Positions 1-13,268 of a stretch of DNA of 64,000 bases are shown one piece after another (the first letter of the stretch is position 1; every line of letters starts with the position of its first letter). The DNA comes from Certhia americana (Eukaryota; Chordata; Aves; Passeriformes; Certhiidae). The notes below the pieces were generated by a model that saw only the letters and a program-made list of their open reading frames with translations, did not search any database and was not told the DNA's origin. Where the stretch lies: the NCBI GenBank assembly GCA_018697195.1, contig CM031870.1:8873380-8937379 (forward strand), read 5' to 3'. Position numbers and translations under genes: made by a program.

Positions 1-3000
1 GGGGGAGGAGAAATAGGTCAGAATGTTATTTTCTTTTGTAACCGAAAGATTTCTTTTCAGATAGATCTTCAGAAGCAAATAAAATAATTAAAAAAAAAAA
101 AAAAATAAAAAAGGAGAATGACCATTTCATTTGACTTGAAGGCAAAGCTGTAGCTGTGGCTTATACCACTTGCACCTGCAAAATGTGAATATATGAATGT
201 GAATATGCCTCCATATTTAGGGACAGATTAGAATGACAATAAACACAGTCTCCAGTTATCATCTATAACATGTTATACTGAAAATGAAATCCAGTTTTTC
301 TCAAAGATCACAGAATATTAATTATTATCTGTCACTACTTATTTTGTTAAAGAAAACAAACAAGCAAACAAGAAACTTTTAGTAATATTTTAGGACTTAT
401 TGGTACCAATAATCACATCAAAAAGAAAAAGCCACTACTATTGTCACTGCCACTGCTTTTTCTTTTGCAACCTAGAAAATAGTTCCCAAGTTGACCATCT
501 CTGAAGTAATCCTGTTCAGTTTCAGAGTCTAAATTTGCAGCTTCATTTTCTCTAATAAAGGATGAAAATTGCTTTCTCCTGCACATTTCTAGCTATCATC
601 AAGATGAAAGTTCCCTATACACCACACTTTTTATCATTACGTTTTCTCAGCACATTGAGCATCTCTGTTTCAGTTTGCCCAGTTGTTTATTGCTGAGCAA
701 GTCCCAGCACTGCACACGCTTGTAAATCTGAAATACAATAGGTCTTAGAGCAAGCCTCTCCCTATTCTCAGTGCTGCTCTAGAAGATGTATGAGCAAAAA
801 GGTTACACATAAATGTTCACATACAGAAAATTTCAGGCCATAACTTAGATCAATCTCAACCATTAAATGTGTCTCACTGAACAACTCAAAGTGAAATTAC
901 CTGACAGAGAACATGTGTCCTCCCAAAACATGAGCTCTCACCACAGATTACATATTTCATGTGTCAACCCCCTGGATAAGGAATATTTCATGTATTTGTT
1001 AGAGCACATAGCTTCTGAGAATTCATGGCATTATATCTTTTCATAAGAAAATAACAGGGTTGAATTTCAAGTTGTGGCCAAGTTGTCTGAGAAGTGGGCA
1101 TAGGGTAATTTGTATTCAGCAGTATTCAGCAGTGAGGGTTGCACTGGCTGAGAGCACTGAGTGCTATAAACTGTTGGCCTTCCTCTGATAATATGGGGAG
1201 AATGTAAAGACTGAAATTTATCCAATGCTTGGAAGGAAGGTAGAAAAAGGAGTAAAAAAAAAAGGAGTAAAACATTATTTTCAGTTCAGTGCCACTAGAT
1301 CCATTCCCTTCTTGAGGGCCCCTGAAATATCCATGTGTTTTGACACTCTCTGTAAGATTCAGTCCCACTTATTAACTGATGCAAGAACAAAAAAGTTAGT
1401 ACAGTTTCAGGTAACATATTGGTCATTGTGTCCTGCATTTGCCTTCATATTCTCACTATAGTGCTGTAGACACACAGGTTTGCTCTGAATGGGGTGAAAA
1501 AATATTTGATTAATGTCAGTAGTGAAAAAAGTATTTCTGCTCTAGTCACCAGCACCCAGAACACACCTGCTGGCAGGATATGCTATTTCTTACATTTTAA
1601 CAATTTTTAGATCAATTCTATACCATTTCGATTTCAGAATTATTTGGGGACTATTCTACAAAACATTTCAAATAGGATACTTCTGCTAAGTGAAATTTTC
1701 CTCTATTTCTGTTCAACTGAAAGCCCCAAAACAGAGTGCAGTGCTGTGTGTATTCTCAGCGAACTGCAGCAGAATGAATGCCAATATTTCATTCTGTCTG
1801 CCATGACCATGAATAAATTATCAGTCTTCATAATTATGCAAATCTATTACAGTTAATTAGTTTATTTTGAGAACACTATTAATAATAAAAAGTTTCATAA
1901 AAAATATATAGAAATAAAATCTATTAGACACTGGTTAAAAATTTGGATACAGAGTCCAGTGGGACATAGCTTCTGCTCCATATCTAAATTCCCATTGGTC
2001 CTGAGAGTATTTAATATTAATAATCCTGAGCAAGTATGGAAAAGAAATCAGGTAAGCATGATTAGGTTTAAGGAAGTTTTAAAACTACGGTGAATTAGAT
2101 GCAGAAATTAGTAGCTGACTACTTTCAGTTAGTTGGTAAATTGTTCATGTTTAGTTTGCAATTTTGCAACCCCATCTTTCTTCATTAAGTTCCTGGCAAG
2201 GGAATATTCTGTCACTACAGCACAGTGTTTCTGTATGGCACAGGAGGTTAAAACTGTAAACCAAAGTGAGACAAGGATCATACATTTAAATACCAAATTT
2301 TACATTTTGTTTGGTTTGGTTTGGTTTGGAGATGCAAAGGTTGTCTCTAATAATATTAAGGGGACTTCTTTGATCAAGTGTTCCAAAAGGTCACTGTATC
2401 AGTCAGCTAACACCACTGTCAGAAGTAACTGCAGGTAAGTTTTAATTGTCAGCCAACTGTCAAGAAAGGCATAATGTCAAGTTAACTGGAATTTACACTA
2501 TAAACATAACCACTGTGATTTAGTAGTATTTCCAAGATTTCACAGTTTTCTGAGAATGTCTTAGAGCAGCACTTAGAGTTAGCATGAAAGTGTACTGCTA
2601 GACTTGTACTCAGAAAAACATCTAATCAATCTTTTTTCCATCTTTATGTATTTGGAGGAGAATGTAGGTGGATGTAGATATCTAATGTGAAACAACACTG
2701 CCCATATAAAATGTGACAACTGTTTTTTTCTATCCCTATTTCACAACTATTCGTTTCTAAACTAAACTATAAGACCTCTGATACTAGTTCAGATATTTAA
2801 CTGTATGATACATACTGAGATGTGTTAATTGTCCTAACAATTAACCCCATTGGAGGTTGGGATGTTATCCTCTCCCATGCTTTATATAAAGAGCATGAAA
2901 AAGCTTCTGAGTGGGGAGGGTATATCAGTACTAAGCACACAAAAAGATCAGTTTGGTTTGACTCACCCTTCCTGATGCCACTGCTTTCACCCTACACACT

Positions 3001-3121
3001 TCAAGCAGAGCTACATCAGGCCCCTCTTTTATAGGTGCATGAATTACACTTCTGATGAGCTAAGCAATAAGAGTGGTTTGCAGTGATGCAGGGGCAGGTT
3101 TCAACTTATAAACTTATGTAC
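1..3121. other. Unannotated AT-rich non-coding stretch
   Basis: I see no gene or recognisable mobile element here. The open frames are short, overlap on both strands and show no protein family. The stretch has a run of 16 A at 90-105, a 12-base local duplication near 1118-1135 and a short (TTTGG)n tract at 2310-2329. It could be intronic or intergenic; nothing in the sequence decides between them. Confidence 0.6.
2310..2329. repeat. (TTTGG)4 microsatellite
   Basis: Four exact tandem copies of a 5-base unit, TTTGG, preceded by a partial TTTTG. It is a simple pentanucleotide repeat with no visible link to a gene or mobile element. Confidence 0.9.
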
Positions 3122-3126
3122 AACTG

Positions 3127-4546
3127 TGTCATGGTTTCAGTTTGAAACCAGGTGGAAACACCAATTTTGTGTCGCACCTTTGGTTTGCCAATTTGAAATT
3201 TCCCAATCAAGAGCAAAGCAGGCTTAAACTTAAAAGGAATAAAACTTCATTAACTAACACTAAAAGGAAAAAAACAAGAATCAGAATGAAACCTTCAAAA
3301 CACTTCTCCTTCCCCCACCAACTATTCACTTTCTTACTACAATATAAAAAGACAAAACCTGGGATTCTCAGTCAGTTATCACCCTAAAAATAATAATTTC
3401 TCCATTCATCAAGGAGAAAGGAGTCTCTCTTGAATACCATAGAGATTTTCCACATGATATCAGTTTTCTTGCTCTCACACTTCACAATGGCCCGCCCAGG
3501 GGAAGAAATGTTGCCATTGTGAAGCCCCTCCCATGAAACAGCCTTCACAGCTGCTCATGGGCCATATCAGTTTATTAGGGTACAGATTAAGGATGCTTCT
3601 TCTAGTGTAAAACAAGAATTCTCTTCATCTCAAGAAACAGAGGTGACCTTGTCTCAATGGGCAGATGGCATCATCTCTCACTTTCTCGGTCTTCCTCTGT
3701 TCAGTTCCTCCAATAGATCACAAATACATTCACTCACACTTATGACTAGAACTTTGCATCCCCCTAAGAAGCATTTTTTATGTTACAGGGCTTTAGTCCA
3801 TTCTCTATGGCCTCACAAGAGAAGTTCAACCAAACTAGGCCACTCCTTGAATCTTCCTTTCAATTTTAGATTCTTCTCTCCCTCCCTCTGACAACAGGTC
3901 TCACACTGTGTCTTTTTAAATTTCATCTGGTCTCTCCTTTCTCTCACTGGGTAAGATCCATGCCTTTGAAGTTTCATTTGGTTAGAAAAGAGTTATCAGC
4001 AGGGCAGCAGCCAGGTTAAGGCAGTCACTTGGTACAGCTGTGCTGGAGCTGTGCCAAGATCTCAAAGCCTGCTGCTGCTTCCTTCAAATCCAGCTGTGCT
4101 GAGAGAGGGAGGCTAGGATCTTTTGTTTCCAGCCTGGTCAGGCTTCAGATGTCACATGCCAGGGCTGATTCAGATGTCACATGCCAGCAGAGCCAGGCCT
4201 GGCTCAGCCCCCGTTTTGCTGTCATGGGCAGTCCTGGATTAGCAAATCTCAATAGACAGGGCTGACCTGAGCCTTCCTCCCTCCACACTGCCTCTCCTTC
4301 TCCTTTGCCTGCCAGTGGTGCTGGGGGAGGGCAGGGGGAATTTTGGCCTAGCCCGGCCTGGCCCAGCCATGGGAAGCAGCCAGGCCAATGCTCCTACCCT
4401 ACCTTACACCACTGGAAATCAGAAGAGAGCTATTTCCAAAATCTCACCTCAAAATGTGTATTCACTAGAGGTGTATCCATCCTTTTCATTGGTTTAATCA
4501 AGGTGTCAATATTACAAAATTTTCCAATCAGGACTAAACCACAACA
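3127..4546 (-). mobile_element. Solo LTR, family B copy 1 (about 1.42 kb)
   Basis: The block begins TGTCATGG at 3127 and ends ACAACA at 4546. It is bounded by a perfect 5-bp target-site duplication, aactg, at 3122-3126 and 4547-4551. Its whole length matches 13269-14633 in reverse complement; for example, the segment around the CCCGCCCAGGGG motif near 3490 recurs inverted near 14265. The minus orientation follows from the AATAAA signals of the partner copy. No retroviral coding region lies on either side, so it is a solo LTR left by LTR-LTR recombination. A 5-bp duplication is usual for ERVL-like elements, but I cannot confirm the class. It carries a private 25-bp tandem duplication at 4144-4187. 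The 60-100 residue open frames inside it are not genes. Confidence 0.87.
4144..4187. repeat. 25-bp tandem duplication inside family B copy 1
   Basis: A 19-base word (4144-4162) is repeated exactly at 4169-4187, giving a period of 25 bases. The corresponding place in the partner LTR at 13269-14633 (near 13650) has only one such segment. The duplication therefore arose in this copy or in its source lineage. It lies in the U3-like half of the LTR. Confidence 0.85.
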
Positions 4547-4551
4547 AACTG

Positions 4552-7500
4552 TTATTCCATCTGGGAGTTTCACAAATGAACAGGAAAACAGGGCAGAAGT
4601 ATAAACATATTCTATTTGAAAAGGCAACACCTTGGCATAGTTTTGGGTTCTCTTAAATGCAGGAAACAATTTACCATATTACTCTTACACCTTTTATGTG
4701 ACTTTTATACTCAGCTTTCCATTAGCCATGCAGCACATTTCAGAAACTCACATCAAGTCACAAGGTTTCTCAAAAAGTCCATTGCAGCTAAACGTAATTT
4801 ATATCCTTCAGAAAAACTGAAGTTTATGCTAATGTCAAACAACCTCTCAAATATAAAACATTAACAATATCAAAACAACCAAACAATGCACACCAAGTAC
4901 AGGTTGGTGTGACAGCTGCTGCAATGAATAAATGAGCAGGCTCTCTGCTAAACGCCTTAGGGATTTTCATGTACATTTTATACATTATAGGTTTGGGGGT
5001 TGCTGCCCAATTCCATGCTCAGCTAGAGATGATCAGAGGTTTAATCAGTGGTGTTTCAAAATCCCTGCAAAGAAATCCATTACTTATCACCTGCAGAGGT
5101 TCTTTTCTCTCTTACTGCTGGTCAGAGGTGGCCCTTTGTTCTTTATGGCCTGTAACAGGTGACAGCACTGCAGAGGGCTCCCCTCACACTCACAGACTTG
5201 CAGTGACTTTAGTATTTGAAACTTCAGTGGTTCTGTATTGCACAGACACATTTTTTGTCAGAAAGTGACAAAATACATTTTAATGTCAACCACTCATCTG
5301 GAGGCCTCTTTTTATTTTTGATATTTTCTCTAGAAGAACTTCTGGTCAAAGCTTGAAAACTTTGTTTTCTTCCTAACACAATTTCCATGCCTTTTATTTT
5401 TCCCTAGCACTCTGCCTCATCCATGCTTCATTTTAAAGGACAAAGTGTGATTTGAGAAGCTCAGAATTCAATCACGCAGCTCAACTGGAGAGCATAGTAG
5501 AATTATAAGGATATCTCATCTCCTTTTCCATTTGCAAACCGCTTGTCATAGACTGAATCAGCAAGACTTGACAGCTTTCATCGTGGTTTCTTTTATACTA
5601 CAGAATTTTGTTCCAAAAACTCTTCATCACATACAATGAGATACACAGCTTGCCTAAGTTGACAACTAGGCAGTCTAGTGTTCAGGCAGACAACTCATTT
5701 GTATCTCCATCTGGCAATGTACAGATCCAAATAGTGCATCGTGTAACCAGACCACGAGACCAGTGCTGCCTTCAAGTGCAATGACACTGCTCCTGCCTTA
5801 TGCCACTGAGTCACAAACATTTCAGTTTCTCTTTACCCAAACATTTCCAAATGATCATCAAACTTGCAGCCTTGTTCTTCCAACACTTTTTGACATTTTA
5901 TGAAATTTCCATGACCACTAAAGATGGCTTCAAGCTTCTCAAATATATTTTCATGCTTTTGATCAATAACATCACTAAAATTATGCTGAGTCAAATAGTG
6001 TTAACTCAAAATTATCTGTTTTTTTCTGTCCCTATTGTATCTTTTCTTATTTGTTATGTAGTCAGTCACTTACCTACATAGACCTCCACGAATACAAAAA
6101 CACAACTAAAAGTTTCTGTTGTACCTGTACCTAGCTCCTTCTCCTGGCTTTCTACTGTGAAGAGTTGCTAACATCTCACCCAAACATGCACCAATACCCC
6201 TTTCAAATGAGTATTTATTCCCACTTGGCTTAGAATGTCCAGTTATCTTTTGCAACATCTCACATCACTACAAAAGTGATCATCTTTGCATGAAGGCCAA
6301 GCTTTTGTCTCACCAGCACAGCACAGACTGAGGCAAAGGGAGTGATAACTGTGTCTTTAGGAATACCCATTCCCTGAGGATACAGGGAAACCCAGCCTCA
6401 GAGAAGTTGGGTTGCTTGGGAACAGTGCATGTGAAGACGATTTACCCATCACAAAAGAGATTGCAGCAAACCTGACAGGAAAATCATGAAAATCTCATAC
6501 TACAGGGACAAGACAGTGCAAATATCAAGATGGGTAACTGTTGTACTTGTAAGACAAATAGATGAAAATTAGCTTTCAGTGATAAACTGCAGAAAAAGGA
6601 AGAAATCATCACTAAGAAGGCTGAGAGCACATGTACATAAGCATCTACCATTTTACCAAGTAAAACATAATTAGACTTCTCACAGGAGAACAGCGGTAAA
6701 CTTTTTATGTTGGAGCACCTGGCTTAATCTATTGTTGACATTTTAAACCTTAATGCATTTTTACATACAAGCACAGATGGTGCTCAGTGCTATTCCATAA
6801 ACTTACTCCCCACGGCCCTGATTAAGATCCAGCTATGCTCCATTCAACTCGCAGATCCAGAAAAAAATTCTGAAGGTTTGCATGTGCACTGGCATGATGG
6901 GGAGGAGAAAAACACCTGGAAAATAATGGGAGCCATGATTCAAATGAGAAAGTTTTCTGGTCTTACAAGCCCAGTGTTCAATGTTAGAAGCACTATTAAA
7001 CCTGCTGATGAGTGTTAGCCGGGTAATTTCTGGCTGCAGTTCTGCCATGAGTGAGGGTCAGGAATGTGTTGTTGAGGAATACAGTAGATAGTGCAAGGTT
7101 AATGTCTCACTTGGGCTGAAATTTGCACAGCTATCAGGCAGCACAAGAGTTTTCAGCAAGAGCAGCAAGAAGAAAAAACCCGCATTTTCTCTAAACCCAG
7201 TACTCTATCCCAGTGAATTCACATGCACTTCACATACCAGAGTTCTTTAAGATAGGAAGACACATAGAAATTTTAACTGAAACTCCCTGTACACGCATAA
7301 CCTGCTGAGCTCACTAAACTAAGCAAGGTTTGAGGTTACAAGACGAACTTTTGCTCCAAGCATACGGACAGAGTGAAGTTTGCCGGTTCCAAATTAGTAT
7401 CTTTTCCTAACACTTCCCAAATTCCACCCCCTGCAAAGTAATGCATGGGGTAACTATAGGGAGTCAGAGCAACCAGCAGTCAGGCCATCCCACCCTCACA

Positions 7501-8318
7501 TATTTTAAAGAGAGTAGAAAGAATCTGTACAAATCACTTTTTAACAGAAGAGTTTGGCTTCTGTTGTTATTTCTAGGTATCTTGCTGGCTAATACAGCCA
7601 ATATACACCTGGAAGAGTCTGCAATTATGCAAAGAGAGCTGCTCTTACAGATCTAAATTCTTTGAATCAGAACTGTCTCATGTGGAGAGAAATGCAACAT
7701 AGATGGGAGCTCACAGTCCAACCTTCACAGTGTCAATAGCTTAAAGCAGTTGGGAAAGACATTATTGATTAGCTTCATGGTACATATTTCAACACATCTT
7801 TCCAGAGAGTTTTCCTGAAATCCATGCTGACACTTAGCGCCACCTCAGGCGGCTGTCACTCGCTGCCTGAGCTCTCTGTGCCCCACCCAAGCACACCCAG
7901 AAAGCCAGAACAACTACTGGCACTTCACTCTCCACAGCACACCTACACCAGCGCTCATAACCTTTGCAGTTTCTATTTTCAATGTTTTCTATAGCCATCT
8001 ATGACCTGTGTCCCTTTCCTTGAGGGATACATTGCCACTGAATTCCAAGTTGCCTTTTGCTGTGTCTAGATTGTTAAACTTTGTAGTCACACACACAGAG
8101 CCTTCAAATACAGCTTGGCTTTTTCATCTTCATTGCCCACAGCCAGCCCCAGCAGCTCAGCTGCACAGCACTGTACACAACTCCTCCCACTTTGGAACCA
8201 CTAGAGTGCACCACAGCTCGTTCCCAGCAGTTCTCTCTCCCAAGTATTTCAGAAGTGACTACTTTGAAGCAATACGTGGAATAAACAGACTCCACAACCA
8301 GATATATAGTTATGAAGT
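4552..8318. other. Unannotated non-coding stretch
   Basis: I see no gene. The sequence is mostly AT-rich and unique-looking, with scattered open frames under 110 residues and no recognisable family. A slightly GC-richer patch at about 7830-7960 has several CpGs but no clear identity. Confidence 0.55.
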
Positions 8319-8323
8319 GGGTA

Positions 8324-8847
8324 TGTAGACACCTGGCACAAGTGAGAGAGTTCTCATGAAAACTTGTGCCCCGAGCCTCAGTCTGACCCACATCTTTATT
8401 CACAAAGGTGTTCCATATTCAATACATTGCGCAACCTTTCCATGCATATTCAACCCCTCATCCCACCTGTCCCCGCCTCACATGGTAATTAGATCCAAAC
8501 CCTTCTGTGCATGCATTGTTTGCTGTGGTGGTAGCACAGGGGTCTCTGGTGGTCTCTGAGGCTGAAGATTGTGGAAGATTGTGGCTGAAGATTCTTCCTC
8601 ATAGCTGAACTTCTGAACTTTTCTCCTTTGCGCATGCACTTTTGGTCTCTTGGTGCTCATCTGAGTACATCTGTTGGCCTTAATCTGTTTGGAGGCAGAG
8701 GAGTCCCTTTATCTGGGTTCTTTGCATCCCTTGGTCTCCTCGGTATTGATCTTTATGCAAGAAGCTTCAGAAATTTGCATTTTCCTATGCCCTTTGTACC
8801 ATCGCAGAGATTTCTTAAATTAAAAGATTAAACCACAAAATTCTACA
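8324..8847 (-). mobile_element. Solo LTR, family C (524 bp)
   Basis: The block starts TGTAGA at 8324 and ends TCTACA at 8847, so its ends form a perfect 6-bp inverted repeat with the canonical TG...CA. The flanking 5-mers are gggta (8319-8323) and ggcta (8848-8852), a target-site duplication with one mismatch. On the minus strand there is an AATAAA signal at 8400-8395, about 70 bases before the inferred 3' end, which is a normal U5 length. No internal retroviral sequence adjoins it. The boundaries come from structure alone, so the element class is open. A small imperfect tandem (GAAGATTGTGG) sits near 8563-8590. Confidence 0.66.
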
Positions 8848-9081
8848 GGCTAAACTTTAAATACTTAATTCATATTGCTAACTCAAGTTAGCTTGAGGAA
8901 CTCCAAAAATCACTATGTCAACTTGACAGGATGAGACTTTTGGCAGAGGCAGTTTATGGTAATGCCCTCTCTGTGTAAGACATTGTTCTTTTTCATGTGC
9001 CTCCATCAGGCTCAGAAGAGCTTTTGGAGACTTTCAATCTCCACTAAGCAAACCCTTGAGAAACCAGACCTCATTTTAAAG

Positions 9082-9150
9082 TTAGCCCTGCTCTACTTTA
9101 AGCAGGGGCTGGACTTGATGACCTCCAGAGACTATTTCAAGTCTATGTTA
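9082..9150 (+). mobile_element. CR1 LINE 3' fragment
   Basis: The segment reads as a decayed copy of the conserved block close to the CR1 3' end, with the phrase AGCAGGGGCTGGACTTGATG at 9101-9120 followed by ACCTCCAGAG. Most genomic CR1 copies are 5'-truncated, so a lone 3' piece is expected. I cannot fix either end precisely. The identification rests on remembered family consensus and on the clear match of this diagnostic block. Confidence 0.75.
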
Positions 9151-9224
9151 ATCTGCAAAACAAACAAATCCTCTTTAGAAGGAAGAGGAGGGGCCAAAAA
9201 TCCACTTCAAATGAGAAAAAAACT

Positions 9225-9700
9225 AACAGTGTGTGTGGAGAGGCTTTGTCTATGTTAAGGAAACATAAGAGGCTTCTCTCACAGGATACCCTATTCTGTT
9301 ATGCCAATGTACCCTGTTCTCCCTCAGTCAGCCCTGTTAATCCCCTCTCCGTCCCTGTGTCCCTCAATCACTCCTTCCCAATTTCCCCATTGGCTCACAT
9401 ACCCCAATCCCACCTTTGTAGCCCTATGCCCCCTGACAATTGGTCCCTGATGCTCTCCCAGCCCCCAGCACCCATATCCCTTAAACCTGAACCCTTCCCA
9501 TGAGCCCTGCCTTTGACCCTGGACTGTCTGCATGCATGACTGGAATAAACATCTCTGTGATCCCAAAGGTCCTTCATGCTTCTCTTTACCATCAACACAT
9601 CAGCAGCTATCCTGGTCGCAATAAGTGTGCTGCAGAGGGAGGAATATCCTCCTGGCAGCGCACTCTGTGTGGTGGCGATTCCACTTCCATCCCTGACAAG
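9225..9700 (+). mobile_element. LTR-like block with pyrimidine-rich U3 and AATAAA
   Basis: A long CT-rich segment (about 9300-9500) leads to an AATAAA at 9544-9549. A U5-like, CpG-containing tail of some 130 bases follows. The same layout (CT-rich block, then AATAAA, then a GC-richer tail) occurs at about 21190-21770, which suggests a related LTR type. I could not find a convincing target-site duplication. The nearest, tcaaa/ccaaa, is weak, so the limits are approximate. The open frames on both strands here, up to 126 residues, are low-complexity by-products. Confidence 0.42.
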
Positions 9701-12700
9701 AAGACAGGACTGTGCTGTGCTTCTGGCAGGAAGTGCCTGCCCTCCAGTCCAACAACTCAGCCAGCCCAGCTCCAAGGGCTTTCAGGGACCACCAAAGAAA
9801 ATATAGCCTAGGCATATGAATTTTCAATGTTATTTTCTTTCCAATTTACTGGGCAGCTAAGAAATTCAAATTTTTTAAAACACAAACATCACTAGAAAGA
9901 CTAACTAGCTTAACTATTTAACTGCTGCCTTTGAAAAACAAATGTCTTCATGTATACAGATAGCCTTCAAGACTGGATAGGAAGAGGTGTTAGCTGTTAT
10001 TGCCAATGGTGAAACAAACACCTAAGAAACCTTGTTTAAAACATTTGATCAATTCCTTTTCCTTAATGGCAGTACAGAGACTCATCAGATTGCCTTTCAT
10101 GGCAACAGAATTTGTCTTTTTTTAAGGGTAAGGCTGAAAGTTCTCAAAGTTCTCTCATTTCTCCTCTGGCAATTAACAGCTAGTGGTTATACACTATTCA
10201 ATTCGTGCCAGCATTTTCAGAGTGTAACATTATCTAGCAACAAGAATGAGGTCAGGAAACTAGTTCAGATACATTACTTTCTAGTCTCTTTTCTTGATCC
10301 TTAACTTACTGATGGCAATTAGCAAAGTACTAATGAACCTCTCCCTCTATTGAATGGCTGCTGCAATTCAATTGCAAAACAAGCCACTTCCAATCCTAAC
10401 TCTCTAAGAAAATGTGAATTGGCTCATGATATGCATTCTAGTTAATGAGGAGTATTTAAGGAAGATCTTGCAGAGTGCTCAGGTGGGTCACAAAGAGATG
10501 ATTGCATTGCATGATTGCTGCATGATTGCAGCCAATCTTTAGAGCATTGATGCACTGGTTGATAACCCAGTTATTGCACACACAGCTCATGGCAGTGAAT
10601 GCTCCTCTTCTCATTTCACACCACAGCTCTGCACACTGCGGAGTGACTGTGAGCAGCTTTGGGTGACTGCAGTCTCTTCATTTGGTACTACTGAACTCCA
10701 AAATCAAACTGCAGGCATTACTAGTGCCTACTTTCATAGTCTCTGTACCCTTGTGGTTGAACGCCACCTCTGGAAGTCATCCAGCCTAACCCTGAGATGG
10801 AAGCAAAGCCAAGTGCAAAGCTCTATTTAGTTGCTCATGACTGCACACATGCAGCATTTCCCCCTTCCACCTGTGCAGTCTGGTTCCAGGATTTAACTCC
10901 TCACATTTCCCCTCTTCTTACTTAGGCAGGTAAAACATAAAGTTTTGGAGCGTTTTCTGTTTCTTTTTCGTTCTTTTAATCCTTTCTAGTATTTCTCCAG
11001 TATTTACATCTTTCACATCAAATGAAATGGAGGTCGGAATCACAAGCTATTTTTAATAAGCTCACAAAACTAATTTTCTGATAGCACTTTTACAGTCAAG
11101 CAATGGGAAAACCTACCCTGCCCCTGTGGACTGGCTCTCCAAGTAAGCCCAGTAAAAATCTCGAAAAGTTCCATATGACTGAGTCTGATGAGCAGGACCA
11201 GATAGATCCCTCCCTGTATAATTTCTTAACAATGCCAGCTCAGATAATATAAATTAACTTTTTAAAGGTGCTATAATCTATTCATGTGAAGTTGTATTTT
11301 CTCAAAATATGTCACACCAGGGAGCTACCTTCCATTTTTAAACTCTTCAAAAAGAAAGGGAAATCTTCATTCTCATTTGGAAAAGCTGTTGTCATAACTA
11401 ATAAACTTAAAAGTTGTTTTGTTGCTTTTCAGGGTTAAACTTTAGAAAAATTAATCACTTACTATAGGAGAGATTTTTTTTAAACCTTACATTGATTATT
11501 AAGTAGAAAAGATCATTTGCTAAATAAGCAACATATGAGCCTCTTTAAACAGTGAGCAGGAATTGTGATTACACTCTTGAAAGTTTGGTTCTGTTTTATC
11601 ATCTATCACAGACTATGACTTCAGGAAGTCATAATCTGTTTTAATATTTTATTTTAATAAACAAAAAATAGAATAGTACTTCTATTTCAAAACATACTTG
11701 TTTTAAACATATGTGAGATACTATTTGCATGACACTCATTGTAGAAATCTGGTATATATGAATAACAAAACTTTACAGAGGATGACATTAAAGAGAGACA
11801 ACTAGAAAAATTCAAGTAATGAAAAGACATTTACATATTTAATCATAATACATATTTTACACAACCCCTGAAACAAAAGCCAGTGTTTTCTTTTCATCAA
11901 GACAGGGCTTTGTTCACACATTATTGAAATGCACTTCTCTCTGCCTGGAGCACAAAGCGATGACCCTGCTAACACTGAAGATCTGAACTCTTTCAACTTG
12001 ATCATAATTTAACCAGAACTATTAAAGATGTATTAATTCAATGGAGAACTAAGAGAGTTGTCCCTTTGCTAGAGTCACAATGAAAATTCCTTTCATTGAT
12101 GCATCAGTTTATAAATTGCTGTAAAAAACAAGAAGCAATTACCATGAAACTTGAAAAGGTTCTGCAGGCACTGACAGTGAGAGATTTATAGATGAGATGC
12201 TGTGCAGTGTTTCAAATAAATTCATTAGGTACATGCAAGAGTCTTGGTGCCATTTTTAGACATCCAAAGTTTTGAATCAAAGGACTCCCCTTAAGATCAG
12301 TGAAAGTTTAAAATAGGAATATGTAAAAGCTTAGATAGAACTGCACCCAGATTAGAAAAGGACAAGCACCATAGATCTAGGGTTGTCATCAGCAATCTTT
12401 ATACCTCACAATTGAAAAAAACTCAATTTATAAGTTTACACTAAAATTATTTTCAAAATGGGCCATAATAGAAATTCATAACAAGAACACAGAAAAACAC
12501 TAGACAGAAAAATATGTTCATTTTTGTTAAGCATCAGACTCAAGTGGCTTCATGATCTATAGAATATTTAAAGGATGATACTTACCCATTCAGTCTGAAG
12601 CCTGGAAATACCTTTTTAATTATTTCCCTCACCCTTTCATAATCAAATTTTATTTTATAAAGAACTAACTCAAATCCCAAATTTATGAATCTCTGACATC

Positions 12701-13263
12701 TTCAAATATTTGCCAAAAGTCAATCTCATCTCATTTCAGCACAGATTTGCTCAGGAGGCAGAACTCTTCTGAAAGAAGAGTTTTTATACATGCTGGAGGC
12801 AATTGATGAATGTATTTTCACTTGTACTTTCTTAGACATAAGATTATCATCTTGAGCAATGGACAATAAAGATACAAAGATCTTTCTTTCATTACAATCA
12901 GTATTCTCTACAGGACAGATTTCCAGTGAAGGCCCTTTGCAAAAGAAATACAAATTTATCTTTGCCCTTGAAAGACCAAAGACCTGGTTTTCCATGGTTA
13001 TGCTGATGGCAAAAATAAAACAGGTAAGGAAGTTCTGCTATAATGATCAAGATGATTCTTTCCTTTCATATTCCCTAGGCTTTCAATTAAAAAGAAATTC
13101 TGAAGCCCGGTGATAAAATGGCAAGATATTGTGGCATATTTACCTCTCTAACAGAAACTTCAAGAATTAGAAACACAACGTATGCTGAAAGGTCAGGACA
13201 AGCAACTGCTGTCTTCTTTCCCTTAATATTCACTGTGGTTGTTCCTCCTCCAGTTATAGTAAC
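9701..13263. other. Unannotated AT-rich stretch with one CR1 fragment
   Basis: Apart from the CR1 piece near 10754-10793, I see no element or gene. The sequence is AT-rich with several runs of T or A and short open frames only. The 13087-13569 minus frame enters the family B LTR and is not a gene. Confidence 0.55.
10754..10793 (-). mobile_element. CR1 LINE 3' fragment, minus strand
   Basis: The words CCACCTCTGGAAGTCATCCA and GCCTAACCC are the reverse complement of the conserved CR1 near-terminal block (GGTTGGACTAGATGACCTCCAGAGG type). Flanking sequence is too decayed to extend the copy with confidence. It is a single old fragment with no coding content. Confidence 0.68.
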
Positions 13264-13268
13264 AAGAG

